From positions 52,027-116,026 of the forward strand of contig NZ_JANQBA010000010.1 of assembly GCF_025490915.1 (NCBI RefSeq): 64,000 bases of DNA, in the 5' to 3' direction. The stretch comes from Lacticaseibacillus parakribbianus (GTDB lineage Bacteria > Bacillota > Bacilli > Lactobacillales > Lactobacillaceae). The stretch's first letter is position 1; every line of letters starts with the position of its first letter. Position numbers and translations under genes: made by a program. Shown here piece by piece: positions 24,740 to 32,224 of the stretch. Under the pieces are notes generated by a model. The model searched no databases. It was not told the DNA's origin and worked only from the letters and a program-made list of their open reading frames with translations.

Positions 24740-26352
24740 TCGTCTGCCGCCTCGGCGGCTTTTTTAATCGGCGGAAAAAGCGCGGCGATCACCGCCGCTG
24801 CGACGTTGACGCCTGCCCCCATCACCGGGGCCTCATGCACTGCCAGCCGCGGGTCGGGCGTCACCGCCAGCACCTGGGCGGCCTCGGGGTGGTCGATCGT
24901 CGGTTCCAAGTACAGGTTGGGAATGGCGATATCCACCCCGGCGACGGTGGCGCCGACGGCCGCGGCCGCCGCCACCGCCAGTGCCTTGTAGCCCGGTGCG
25001 ATGTCTGCCGTCACCGCCACCCCGCGGCCGCCGGTGGTCAGGTTGCTGTTGAAGCGCAAAAACACCTCGTGGCCGCGCGGCGGCACGGTGCCGCCGGTCT
25101 TGCCCTGGCTGGTCAGCACCGCCTGTTCGGTGGGGCCAAGTACCAGGTGGCGGCGCTTGGCCAGGTCGGCGACGGTTTGGCGACCGTCACCGACCACGCT
25201 GGCCGGCTCGCACTCAAGCACCGCCAACACTTGCCGGTTCAAGACGAAAAAGCGGTAGCTGTTGCCCGGGACGAACAGCTCGACGAGTACCGCCCCGAAG
25301 GCACTCGCGGCGGTGACCGCCTGGGCGAAGTCACGGCGCGTCGGTGGTAGCATGAACACGGTCACCCCTTGACCGTGGTGGCCGCAGTTGGGCTTGACCA
25401 CCAGGCTCTTGTTTTTCAACCCGGCATCATAGGCGGCCATGGCGGCGGCCGCGTCGGTGAACTTGGCGGCGCGAGGGACCTTGAGGCCGGCCGCCCCCAA
25501 CAGCGCCTTTTGGGCTAGCTTGCTGGCGCCGACGGCCTGGACCGCCGCGGTGTTCAGCGCGGTGACGCCTTGCACCACCAGCTGCCGCGTTGCCCCCCGC
25601 TGCAGGCTCATCACCGCCGCGCCGGCATCGTGTACCCGCACGGCCAAGCCGGCCTCAAAGGCCGCCGCGGCCAGCCGCTGCGTATTTTCGTCCAACGCCG
25701 CAAACCCTGGCAGCACCGCTTGCGGCTGCGTCAGCGCCTGGGGCAGGGCTGCCACCGGCAGCCGCGCGGAAGCGGAACGCGCCGCCAGTGTGCGCGCATC
25801 TGGCGCCTGCACCGCCTGCCACAGCGTCGCGTTGAGCCAGTCCAAGGTGGCAGCCGTGATGCCGGCCGGACTCGCCGTCACCGGCAGGTTGAGCAGGGCC
25901 ACGGCGGTGATGATGCGATCCTTGGCTTGGACCAACCCCAGCTGAATCGGACCGCCGAGCTCCCGGGCCAAATCCTGGCTCCGCTCGGCCAAAATCGCCA
26001 GCCACTGCTTGTACAGCGTGGTGCGAAAGTCGCGGTACTCGGGCAGCTTGCGCCCTTCAAGATCCTGATAAAGCCGCGCAAACAGCGGCTCCGGTAGCGT
26101 CAGGCGAACGCTCAGCGCGACGTCTTGGGGTGACTTCAAATGGCTGGTCGCAAGGATTGCGGCCAGCTGATCGACGGTGGCCTGGGCCGAGTCGCAGGCA
26201 TCGGTGGTCACCGTCACCCGCCCATTTTGCAACGCCACATAGGCGCCGGTGTTGGCCGCTTGGGCCCGAAGCGTCATCACCAGTTGAAATTGGGTCTGAC
26301 CCTGAAGCGCGGCCAGCCCCAGCGCCTGAATTCTGTCTGCCAAAGTCGTCAT
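24736..26352 (-). CDS. GshF-like ATP-grasp ligase without a recognisable gamma-glutamylcysteine ligase domain
   Basis: The C-terminal 300 or so residues of this 538-residue protein match the ATP-grasp half of GshF (bifunctional glutathione synthetase): LVVKPNCGHHGQG, LVELFVPGNSYRFFVLN, ASVVGDGRQTVADLA, LRFNSNLTTGGRG and AGVDIAIPNLYLEP. The N-terminal 230 residues are Ala/Leu-rich and helical, much shorter than the roughly 480-residue gamma-GCS part of GshF, and I see no GCS motifs. It may ligate an amino acid to a peptide or acid other than glutathione. The start at 26352 has CGGAGGATT upstream. It is divergent from rarA. Confidence 0.82.
   Translation of the reverse strand: MTTLADRIQALGLAALQGQTQFQLVMTLRAQAANTGAYVALQNGRVTVTTDACDSAQATVDQLAAILATSHLKSPQDVALSVRLTLPEPLFARLYQDLEGRKLPEYRDFRTTLYKQWLAILAERSQDLARELGGPIQLGLVQAKDRIITAVALLNLPVTASPAGITAATLDWLNATLWQAVQAPDARTLAARSASARLPVAALPQALTQPQAVLPGFAALDENTQRLAAAAFEAGLAVRVHDAGAAVMSLQRGATRQLVVQGVTALNTAAVQAVGASKLAQKALLGAAGLKVPRAAKFTDAAAAMAAYDAGLKNKSLVVKPNCGHHGQGVTVFMLPPTRRDFAQAVTAASAFGAVLVELFVPGNSYRFFVLNRQVLAVLECEPASVVGDGRQTVADLAKRRHLVLGPTEQAVLTSQGKTGGTVPPRGHEVFLRFNSNLTTGGRGVAVTADIAPGYKALAVAAAAAVGATVAGVDIAIPNLYLEPTIDHPEAAQVLAVTPDPRLAVHEAPVMGAGVNVAAAVIAALFPPIKKAAEAADD
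24745..24765 (+). terminator. terminator of the DUF1694 gene, embedded in the ATP-grasp coding region
   Basis: GCCGC-CTCG-GCGGC followed by TTTTTT lies just past the DUF1694 stop and encodes the last residues (KKAAEAADD) of the convergent gene. Confidence 0.75.
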
Positions 26353-26418
26353 GTCAATCCTCCGTTCAATCCCTCTACTGTACCACGTGCTATACTGAAT
26401 GCGAAAGGACGTGGCAAA

Positions 26419-27687
26419 ATGCAACAACCCCTGGCGTATCGCATGCGCCCGCAAAACCTGGATGAGGTGGTCGGCCAAGCGCACCTGGTCGGCCCCGATC
26501 AGATCATCCGCCGCATGGTGGCCGCCCACCGGCTGAGCTCCATGATTCTCTACGGTCCGCCCGGCACCGGCAAGACCAGCATCGCAAGCGCCATCGCCGG
26601 CACCACCAAGTACGCGTTTCGCATGCTCAACGCGGCGACGGACACCAAAAAAGACCTGCAGATCGTTGCCGAAGAGGCCAAGATGTCGGGCACCGTCATC
26701 CTGCTTTTGGACGAAATCCACCGCTTGGACAAGACCAAGCAGGACTTTTTGTTGCCCCACCTGGAATCCGGGCGCATCGTGTTGATCGGCGCCACCACGG
26801 AGAACCCGTACATGAGCATACTCCCGGCGATTCGCTCGCGCAGCCAGATTTTTCAGGTGTTCCCGCTGACCCCGGATGACATCGGTCAAGCGGTCGACCG
26901 GGCGCTGGCCGACAAGGACCGCGGCCTGGGTCACTACCCGGTGACGCTGACGCCGGCCGGGCGCGACTTTCTACTGTCGGCCACCAACGGCGACCTGCGA
27001 GCGGCGCTCAACGCGCTGGAGCTTGCGACCCTGTCGACGCCCGAGCAGGCCGGCCGCATCACCCTGGACGCCCAGGTGATGCACCAGTCGCTTCAGCAAC
27101 GCGCCATCGCCGGAGACGCCGACGGGGATGCGCATTACGACCTGATCTCGGCCTTTCAAAAATCGATTCGCGGCTCGGCCGTCGATGCGGCCCTTCATTA
27201 CCTCGCGCGGCTGATCGTCATCGGCGACCTGCCGAGCATCCTGCGACGCCTGTTGGTCATCGCCTACGAGGACGTTGGCCTAGCCAACCCCCAAACCGCT
27301 AGCCGCACCTTGACCGCCATTCAGGCCGCCGAGCGGCTGGGGCTGCCGGAGGGCCGCATTCCCCTGGCCAACGCCGTGATTGATCTGTGCCTGGCGCCGA
27401 AAAGCAACACCGCGATGGTGGCGATCGACGCGGCCATCGCAGACGTCGCCGCCGGCAAGGCCGGCAGCATCCCGGCCGACCTGCGCGATGCGCATTACAA
27501 GGGCGCAGCCGCGTTGGGCCACGGCCTGCACTACAAGCTGCCGCACGATTACCCCAACGGCTTTGTCAAGCAGCAGTACCTGCCCGACAAGCTGCGCGGT
27601 GTCCATTACTACCAGCCCAAAACCACCGGCAAGTACGAGGCGGCCCTCGCCAGCCGGCTGGCCCAGCTGCGAACCTGGCAGCAATAG
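26419..27687 (+). CDS. rarA: replication-associated recombination protein RarA (MgsA)
   Basis: RarA is an AAA+ clamp-loader-like ATPase acting at stalled replication forks. The 422-residue product has Walker A GPPGTGKTS, Walker B LLLDEIHR, sensor GATTENPY and the C-terminal tetramerisation region with YEDVGLANP and HYYQPKTTGKYE. AAAGGA lies 9 nt before the ATG. Its position directly ahead of 6S RNA recalls the Bacillus yrvN-bsrA neighbourhood. Confidence 0.96.
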   Translation: MQQPLAYRMRPQNLDEVVGQAHLVGPDQIIRRMVAAHRLSSMILYGPPGTGKTSIASAIAGTTKYAFRMLNAATDTKKDLQIVAEEAKMSGTVILLLDEIHRLDKTKQDFLLPHLESGRIVLIGATTENPYMSILPAIRSRSQIFQVFPLTPDDIGQAVDRALADKDRGLGHYPVTLTPAGRDFLLSATNGDLRAALNALELATLSTPEQAGRITLDAQVMHQSLQQRAIAGDADGDAHYDLISAFQKSIRGSAVDAALHYLARLIVIGDLPSILRRLLVIAYEDVGLANPQTASRTLTAIQAAERLGLPEGRIPLANAVIDLCLAPKSNTAMVAIDAAIADVAAGKAGSIPADLRDAHYKGAAALGHGLHYKLPHDYPNGFVKQQYLPDKLRGVHYYQPKTTGKYEAALASRLAQLRTWQQ

Positions 27688-27718
27688 CGGTTACAAGCGC
27701 GGTGCATCAATCTTTCGC

Positions 27719-27742
27719 CGTCACATCGCGGTGACGTTTTCT
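27719..27742 (+). terminator. rarA terminator
   Basis: CGTCAC-atcgcg-GTGACG followed by TTTTCTT; it touches the -35 of the next promoter. Confidence 0.75.
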
Positions 27743-27770
27743 TGCCATTTGGCCGCCACCGTGCTACCAT
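27742..27770 (+). promoter_or_regulatory. promoter of the 6S RNA gene
   Basis: TTGCCA, 17 nt, TACCAT; predicted transcription start near 27777. Confidence 0.65.
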
Positions 27771-27776
27771 AAGTGC

Positions 27777-27993
27777 ATGGGAGATTCCTAAGGTGTTCGC
27801 GCTTTCCTGTTATCAGTTGACCGAACAGTTTCGAGACCTTGGGACCGGAAGTGGCGCGTGCCGTGCTGTTATCTCACTTAACGGCTGACGCACGCGTCGT
27901 CTGGGCCCACTTGCTTAACGGCGGGTTTCAACGATTTGGAAAGAGAACGGCACCAATTTAGCCTTCCATGGCCGGCTTCGCGCCGGTTTTTTT
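27777..27993 (+). ncRNA. ssrS: 6S RNA (SsrS-like) downstream of rarA
   Basis: The region has no coding frame but has its own promoter and a GC-rich terminator (CCGGC-ttcgc-GCCGG-T7). The 5' part CTAAGGTGTTCGCGC pairs with the 3' part GAGAACGGCACCAATTTAG, giving the long closing stem and TGTTCGC element seen in 6S RNAs. 6S RNA mimics an open promoter and binds sigma-70-type RNA polymerase. The location after rarA and before usp also fits; a Lacto-usp motif RNA, proposed to be a divergent 6S RNA, is the main alternative. Confidence 0.75.
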
Positions 27994-28010
27994 GTGTCTG
28001 AGCTTAAAAT

Positions 28011-28039
28011 TTGACAGCTAAAATGACAGGGCTTACACT
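28011..28039 (+). promoter_or_regulatory. strong promoter of the second structured RNA
   Basis: TTGACA, 17 nt, TACACT; a full -35 consensus. Predicted start near 28046. Confidence 0.8.
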
Positions 28040-28045
28040 GGCCTC

Positions 28046-28445
28046 AGATGATTATCAACGGGCAGGGAAAACGCCGCGGCCGCGGCGCTTGCAACTCTAC
28101 TGCTTAGGGGGAAGGTCCGGGACATAAGCATTCCCAGTACCCCCACTCATGCCATGCCGAACCAGGCAACAACGTCGACGTTTTCGCGCAACGGTCCCCT
28201 CCGATTGGGACCGACCACCAGGGTGTGGACCACCACCCACCGATTGCTTAGTGTTCCGCCTACTCGCGCTGCGAGGTAGCTGCGGCGGGGCATTGACCGG
28301 TGGCTTGTACCACGCAAGTCGACCACGCGCCAACTTGCGGCCACAAAATCAGCTCAACCAACAGCAAGAATGCCACGGCCAGCGGTGGTCATGCTACCGC
28401 TGGTTTCGGTGCGGCCGGCGAAGTTTCCCCTTCGCCGGCTTTTTG
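28046..28445 (+). ncRNA. unidentified structured RNA of about 400 nt
   Basis: No plausible gene lies here, yet it is bounded by a consensus promoter and a 10-bp terminator (GCCGGCGAAG/CTTCGCCGGC plus T5). Hairpins visible in order: 28072-28087 palindrome, GGGGG...CCCCC at 28106-28145, CGGTCCC...GGGACCG at 28191-28213, 28259-28279, CGCAAGT...ACTTGCG at 28313-28339 and CCAGCGGT...ACCGCTGG at 28379-28403. Loops are C-rich, including CUCC and, in the terminator loop, UUUCCC. It lacks motifs of RNase P, tmRNA, SRP and 5S RNA. It could be the Lacto-usp RNA or an sRNA. Confidence 0.65.
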
Positions 28446-28514
28446 GCGCGGGTAGCGGTCTTGGTCGCAATCTCTTGGCGCGGCGCGTACAATGGAGACA
28501 TCGAATCGGAAAGG

Positions 28515-28799
28515 ATGAACGCCTTGATCACGTTTGTTTTCGTCGTCTTCGCCCTGCTGCAATTCGGGCTGGCTTACTACCTCGTGGCCCATCGCCGCAC
28601 CAACTTCTTGAGCCTGACCACGGTGCCGGCGCCGGTCGGCCACACCCTGGTCGCCTTTGCCTGCGGCTTTGGCGCAAGCGGGTGCCTGAGCCTGGTCGCG
28701 GCCTGGATCAACACCACGCTTTGGCAGGTCGCCGCCTTGGTGGTGGCCGCCGCGGTCGCCGGTCTGCTGGGGCTTTTGATCCCAAAATACGTGCGGTAA
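28515..28799 (+). CDS. small membrane protein ahead of usp, unknown function
   Basis: The 94-residue product has three hydrophobic segments (about residues 4-24, 40-62 and 68-88) and ends PKYVR. Two starts compete: the ATG at 28515, which touches AAAGG, and a TTG at 28524, which has ideal spacing from it. It lies between a structured RNA and usp, matching the described Lacto-usp context of a hypothetical gene followed by usp. Function is unknown. Confidence 0.7.
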   Translation: MNALITFVFVVFALLQFGLAYYLVAHRRTNFLSLTTVPAPVGHTLVAFACGFGASGCLSLVAAWINTTLWQVAALVVAAAVAGLLGLLIPKYVR

Positions 28800-28853
28800 A
28801 GACTGGCGGCACGCACCTCAGTCGGGTACAATAGAAGTAAAGAGGTGATTGAC

Positions 28854-29348
28854 ATGTTACAACAATACAAACACATTCTAGTCGCGATCGACGGCTCCTA
28901 CGAGTCGGAGCTGGCCTTCCAAAAGGCCGTGGCCGTCGCCAAACGCAACCACAGTGAACTGTTTTTGATCCACATTGTCGACACCCGCGCCTTCCAAAAC
29001 GTGTCCAGCTTTGACTCCGCCATGGTCGAACAGGTGACCGAAACCGCCAAGCAGACCATGGATGGCTACATCGAGCAGGCCCACAAGGCCGGCCTCGAGC
29101 AGGTCTCGTACACCATCGAGTACGGCGCCCCCAAGACCATCATCGCCCGCGACGTCCCCAAGGCCAAGAGCATCGATCTGATCATGATCGGGGCCACCGG
29201 GCTGAACGCCGTCGAACGCCTGCTGATCGGCAGCGTGACCGAGTACGTCACCCGCAACGCGACCTGCGACGTCTTGGTCGTTCGCACCGACCTGAACAAC
29301 AAGCCGGCGTTGGCCTCGACCAAAAAGCCGCGGCCGCAAGCCAAATAA
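28854..29348 (+). CDS. universal stress protein UspA family
   Basis: The 164-residue cytoplasmic protein has the alpha/beta USP fold: HILVAIDGSYESELAF at the N terminus and the ATP-binding pattern GATGLNAVERLLIGS(V)TEYVTRNATCDVLVV at the C terminus, with G-x2-G-x9-G(S). It is of the ATP-binding type. AGAGGTG precedes the ATG at 28854, and TACAAT lies about 22 nt upstream of the start. A basic tail (STKKPRPQAK) extends beyond the domain. Confidence 0.94.
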   Translation: MLQQYKHILVAIDGSYESELAFQKAVAVAKRNHSELFLIHIVDTRAFQNVSSFDSAMVEQVTETAKQTMDGYIEQAHKAGLEQVSYTIEYGAPKTIIARDVPKAKSIDLIMIGATGLNAVERLLIGSVTEYVTRNATCDVLVVRTDLNNKPALASTKKPRPQAK

Positions 29349-29359
29349 CCCGCTGAAGT

Positions 29360-29381
29360 CAGGCCTCGTGCCTGGCTTTTT
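29360..29381 (+). terminator. usp terminator
   Basis: CAGGC-ctcgt-GCCTG-GC-TTTTT directly after the usp gene. Confidence 0.8.
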
Positions 29382-29402
29382 CAACCCGAAAGAAGGTTCA
29401 AC

Positions 29403-29882
29403 ATGAGCATTTACGATTTCACCGCCACCTTGGAAGACGGCACCACCTACCCGCTGGCCAAGTACCGCGGCCGGCCGATGATCATCGTCAACACCGCCAC
29501 CAAGTGCGGCTTTGCGCCCCAGTTCAAGGAACTCGAGGCACTGTACCAGAAGTACCGCGACCAGGGATTGGTGGTGCTGGGCTTTCCCTCCGACCAATTT
29601 CACCAAGAACTCGACACCGCAGACGCCGCCGCGGCGGCCTGCCGCACGACCTGGGGCGTCACCTTCCCGATGCACCAGCTAATCGCCGTCAACGGCCCGG
29701 CCCAAGACCCCTTGTTCGCCTACCTCAAAAAGGCGGCACCGGGCGCCCTAGGCACCAGCATCAAGTGGAACTTCACCAAGTTTTTGATCGATCGCGCCGG
29801 CAACGTGGTCGAACGCGTCGCGCCCAAGACCGCGCCGCTCACCATGGCTCCGGCCATCGAGCAGGCGCTGGCCCAGGCCTAA
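29403..29882 (+). CDS. glutathione peroxidase family protein (thiol peroxidase type)
   Basis: The 159-residue product has the peroxidatic Cys35 in NTATKCGF (cysteine, not selenocysteine), the WNFTKFLIDR block and Cys80 at the position of the thioredoxin-type resolving cysteine. The usual FPCNQF segment reads FPSDQF, so the middle cysteine is lost; family work on plant homologues suggests that residue is dispensable. It probably reduces hydroperoxides using thioredoxin or a low-molecular-weight thiol. AGAAGG precedes the ATG. Confidence 0.92.
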   Translation: MSIYDFTATLEDGTTYPLAKYRGRPMIIVNTATKCGFAPQFKELEALYQKYRDQGLVVLGFPSDQFHQELDTADAAAAACRTTWGVTFPMHQLIAVNGPAQDPLFAYLKKAAPGALGTSIKWNFTKFLIDRAGNVVERVAPKTAPLTMAPAIEQALAQA

Positions 29883-29897
29883 CTTCAGCGCCACCGC

Positions 29898-29960
29898 AAA
29901 AAGGGCGGCCACTGGATGTCATCCCCAGATTCGGGGGACATCCAGTGACTGCCCTTTTTT
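29898..29960. terminator. long bidirectional terminator between gpx and the XRE regulator
   Basis: Arms AAAAGGGC... and ...GCCCTTTTTT close an interrupted stem of more than 20 bp that includes CACTGGATGTC/GACATCCAGTG. Confidence 0.92.
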
Positions 29961-29972
29961 GGCGTGCCTAGC

Positions 29973-30839
29973 TCACGCGCTGATCGGATCGGCCTCCAGC
30001 GCCTCAATCAGGCGCGTGCTTTGCGTCACCCGCGCCAGCGCCAAGGCAATCTGGTAGGCCTGAGGGGCCGCCTGATCCCCGATGCGCAGCAGGGCCCGGG
30101 CCCGTAAGGCGTAGAACTCGTCGAGCAGAAACAGGCTGTCGTTGCGAACCGCGTTGTCGATGCCGAGCTTGACGTGGTGCAGCACCAGCTGGTCCTCCTT
30201 CAGCTCGTAGTAAATTCGCGCCACGTGCCAGTGAATGGTCAGCTCCACGTCCAGGTAGCGCCCTTCGGCCAGCGGCATCGCCTGCAGCAGCTGCAGCGCT
30301 GAGTCGATGTAGACTCTGGCGCGTTCGGTGGTGCCCTTCTCCGCGTAGGCCAGCCCCAGCCCCAGGGTCGCCATGATGGCCGGCAGGTCCTTGAGCGTGG
30401 CGGCCAGCGGGTTCAGCACCCGCCCGAAGTAGTAGATCGCCTCGTCTTGGTTGCGGTGCCCAAACAGCTGCACCATCCCTATCGCGTAGTAGTAGCGCCG
30501 CTCGTCCTCCACCCGCAGCGTCTTGACGCTACGAATGGTTTTGAGCTTCGCGTCGGCCTGGTCAAAATCGCCGTGGCGAATCAGGGTGTCGATTTCGGCG
30601 AGGTTGCGCTGCACCCGGGTGCGGTTTTCGACCACAATGTCCTCCAGCGTGATGCCCAGCCGGTCAATCAGGCGCAACAGGATATTCATGCTCGGGACCT
30701 TGTTGCGCTTCTCGATCAGACTGATTGTGGCCTGGGTGCAGATGCCGTTGGCCAGTTCGGCCTGCGACAGCCCCTTGAGCTTGCGGTAGTGGCGGACCCG
30801 TTCGCCCAGGATCCGCAAGGCGGGTTGGGAATTCTTCAT
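29973..30839 (-). CDS. XRE-family regulator with C-terminal TPR-like domain (RRNPP/Rgg-like)
   Basis: The 288-residue product has an N-terminal helix-turn-helix (about residues 10-65, LGERVRHYRKLKGLSQAELA and QATISLIEKRNKVPS) and a helical repeat region that looks TPR-like (about 75-280). This architecture is shared by peptide-sensing RRNPP regulators and by MutR/Rgg-type proteins. No obvious pheromone gene is adjacent; the AT-rich gap upstream is the first place to look. AAAGGAG lies 9 nt before the ATG. Confidence 0.88.
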   Translation of the reverse strand: MKNSQPALRILGERVRHYRKLKGLSQAELANGICTQATISLIEKRNKVPSMNILLRLIDRLGITLEDIVVENRTRVQRNLAEIDTLIRHGDFDQADAKLKTIRSVKTLRVEDERRYYYAIGMVQLFGHRNQDEAIYYFGRVLNPLAATLKDLPAIMATLGLGLAYAEKGTTERARVYIDSALQLLQAMPLAEGRYLDVELTIHWHVARIYYELKEDQLVLHHVKLGIDNAVRNDSLFLLDEFYALRARALLRIGDQAAPQAYQIALALARVTQSTRLIEALEADPISA

Positions 30840-31206
30840 GATTAAACACTCCTTTGACGGCCATGCGCCAATCCAACTGAGACCATTTCTATCTTTGTAT
30901 TATACTTAAAGTTATGCCGTTTGACTACTTTTCTTCATTTGTGCGGTATTTTCCAAGCTTTCATAATTATTTTTATTATTACTTATACATGTGAATATCA
31001 TTGCAATACGTCCCGCCCGTTTGGTCATAGCCATTACGGCTGTCGTGACAGCTTGAATCAGAGCGGTTCGGCGACCGAATTTATTAAAGCCGACCTGGTT
31101 CGACTCGCTCAATGAGATACAGATGGCGACTTTTTCGGTCGGTCCTCACGCAATTCGTCGTCAATCCTCACCGCAGTTTCAGTCGCCTCGTGAAAAAAAA
31201 GCGAGC
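30840..31206. other. AT-rich intergenic gap without a convincing gene
   Basis: About 370 bp, notably AT-rich at 30890-31000. It holds the promoter of the XRE gene, a TTCGG-cga-CCGAA hairpin near 31070, and only weak short frames, including a 26-codon aromatic-rich frame from the ATG at 30913 (MPFDYFSSFV...) without a good ribosome site. Confidence 0.6.
30899..30927 (-). promoter_or_regulatory. promoter of the XRE-TPR regulator
   Basis: Minus strand TAGTCA, 17 nt, TATAAT. Confidence 0.6.
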
Positions 31207-31237
31207 AAAAAGGCCGCGTCCCTCAAGACACGGCCTT
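31207..31237 (-). terminator. terminator of the DUF1694-DUF2785 pair
   Basis: Minus strand AAGGCCGTGT...ACGCGGCCTT with a T-run, just past the DUF2785 stop. Confidence 0.85.
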
Positions 31238-31239
31238 CC

Positions 31240-32211
31240 TCAGTACAGATCGATGATTTTTTGCAGGTAGTCGACGACCACCTTGGGCAAGTCGGCACGC
31301 ATCAGCAGCGCCTCGAGCAATCGGCTGCGGTTGTACCAGCGGTTCCAAAACGCCACGGACTCCTGCGGGTGCAGGTCCTTCAGCCGACTCTGCCACGCCG
31401 TCAGGCACAGCACCTGCGATTCGGCGAAAAACTGGTGCTTGGCCGCGAGGTTCACCAGGTAGCCGGCCACCCGCTGATCCTCGCCGAACGCCAGCGCGTA
31501 ATCGTTGTGCTGCCAGCCGGCAAACACGGCGGCCATCAAAAGCACCTTCTCGCCGCGCGTCAGCACCGGCACCTGCGTCAGCTCGTCGGCGAGGTTGCCG
31601 ATGTGGGTGTAGGCATGGGCCCAGCCGGCGCCTTCGACAAAGCCCCGGCCGTCTCGCTCCAAGACGACGTAGGTTACGAGGTTCATCAAAAGCAGCTGGT
31701 AATCCGCCTGGCTCAGCGCGTGGTAGCGGTTTTGATCCGCGTAAACCAGCCCGGACAACAGCATCACGGCGAAGCTGCGCCCGAACACGCCGGAGTTTTC
31801 GGGCTCCAGAATGTGCGAGAACAAGACACCCGGCGCCTGGAGCTCGTGGAACAGCCACTCGACCTGCGGCTGGGTGAAGGCGTCGGCCTGAAAGAGGTCC
31901 GAGATCAGGTAAAACACCCCCTTGTCTCGCACCGCGGGGTTGCGGCTAGCCAGGTGATCCAGCAAGAAGTGCAGCTCCTCATCGCTGACGTCGGGCTGCT
32001 TGGTGTTTTTGATCCGGCGGCTGATGGTTTGCATCCGGGCAATCGCCCGCATGTCGTCGCTCGGCAGGATCAGGGGCGTCGGCTGGCTGCGGGTCACGCC
32101 GGCCATGATGCCGTCCAGCGCCGCCGGCAGCTTGGCGAACACCTTGCCGGCCAAAAGCGCCGCTCGCAGGTCCTGAACCTGCGCCTTGACGCGAACGAGT
32201 TCTTCTGTCAT
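31240..32211 (-). CDS. DUF2785 family protein
   Basis: The 323-residue soluble, helical protein contains GAGWAHAYTHIGNLADELTQ, matching the conserved GWAHA..H...DEL core of DUF2785. Function is not established. AAAGGAG precedes the ATG. It lies 13 bp downstream of a DUF1694 gene, so the two are probably co-transcribed. Confidence 0.85.
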   Translation of the reverse strand: MTEELVRVKAQVQDLRAALLAGKVFAKLPAALDGIMAGVTRSQPTPLILPSDDMRAIARMQTISRRIKNTKQPDVSDEELHFLLDHLASRNPAVRDKGVFYLISDLFQADAFTQPQVEWLFHELQAPGVLFSHILEPENSGVFGRSFAVMLLSGLVYADQNRYHALSQADYQLLLMNLVTYVVLERDGRGFVEGAGWAHAYTHIGNLADELTQVPVLTRGEKVLLMAAVFAGWQHNDYALAFGEDQRVAGYLVNLAAKHQFFAESQVLCLTAWQSRLKDLHPQESVAFWNRWYNRSRLLEALLMRADLPKVVVDYLQKIIDLY

Positions 32212-32224
32212 TGTGTCTCCTTTG

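Noticed and set aside
28143..28165. CCATGCCGAAC in the unknown RNA, resembling a 5S rRNA motif
   Set aside because: The rest of the 5S sequence and fold is absent, and the transcript is far longer than 5S.
28097..28344. Short minus-strand open frames across the unknown RNA
   Set aside because: Arg/Pro/Gly-rich shadow frames without ribosome sites, crossing strong hairpins and a terminator on the plus strand.
28046..28445. RNase P RNA, tmRNA or SRP RNA for the unknown RNA
   Set aside because: No GAAAGTCC/ACAGAA cores, no tRNA-like ends or tag frame, and no GGAAGCAGC S-domain loop.
30912..31115. Two overlapping 64-66 codon frames on opposite strands in the AT-rich gap
   Set aside because: Both need TTG starts without ribosome sites and neither looks like a protein; kept only as a pheromone question.
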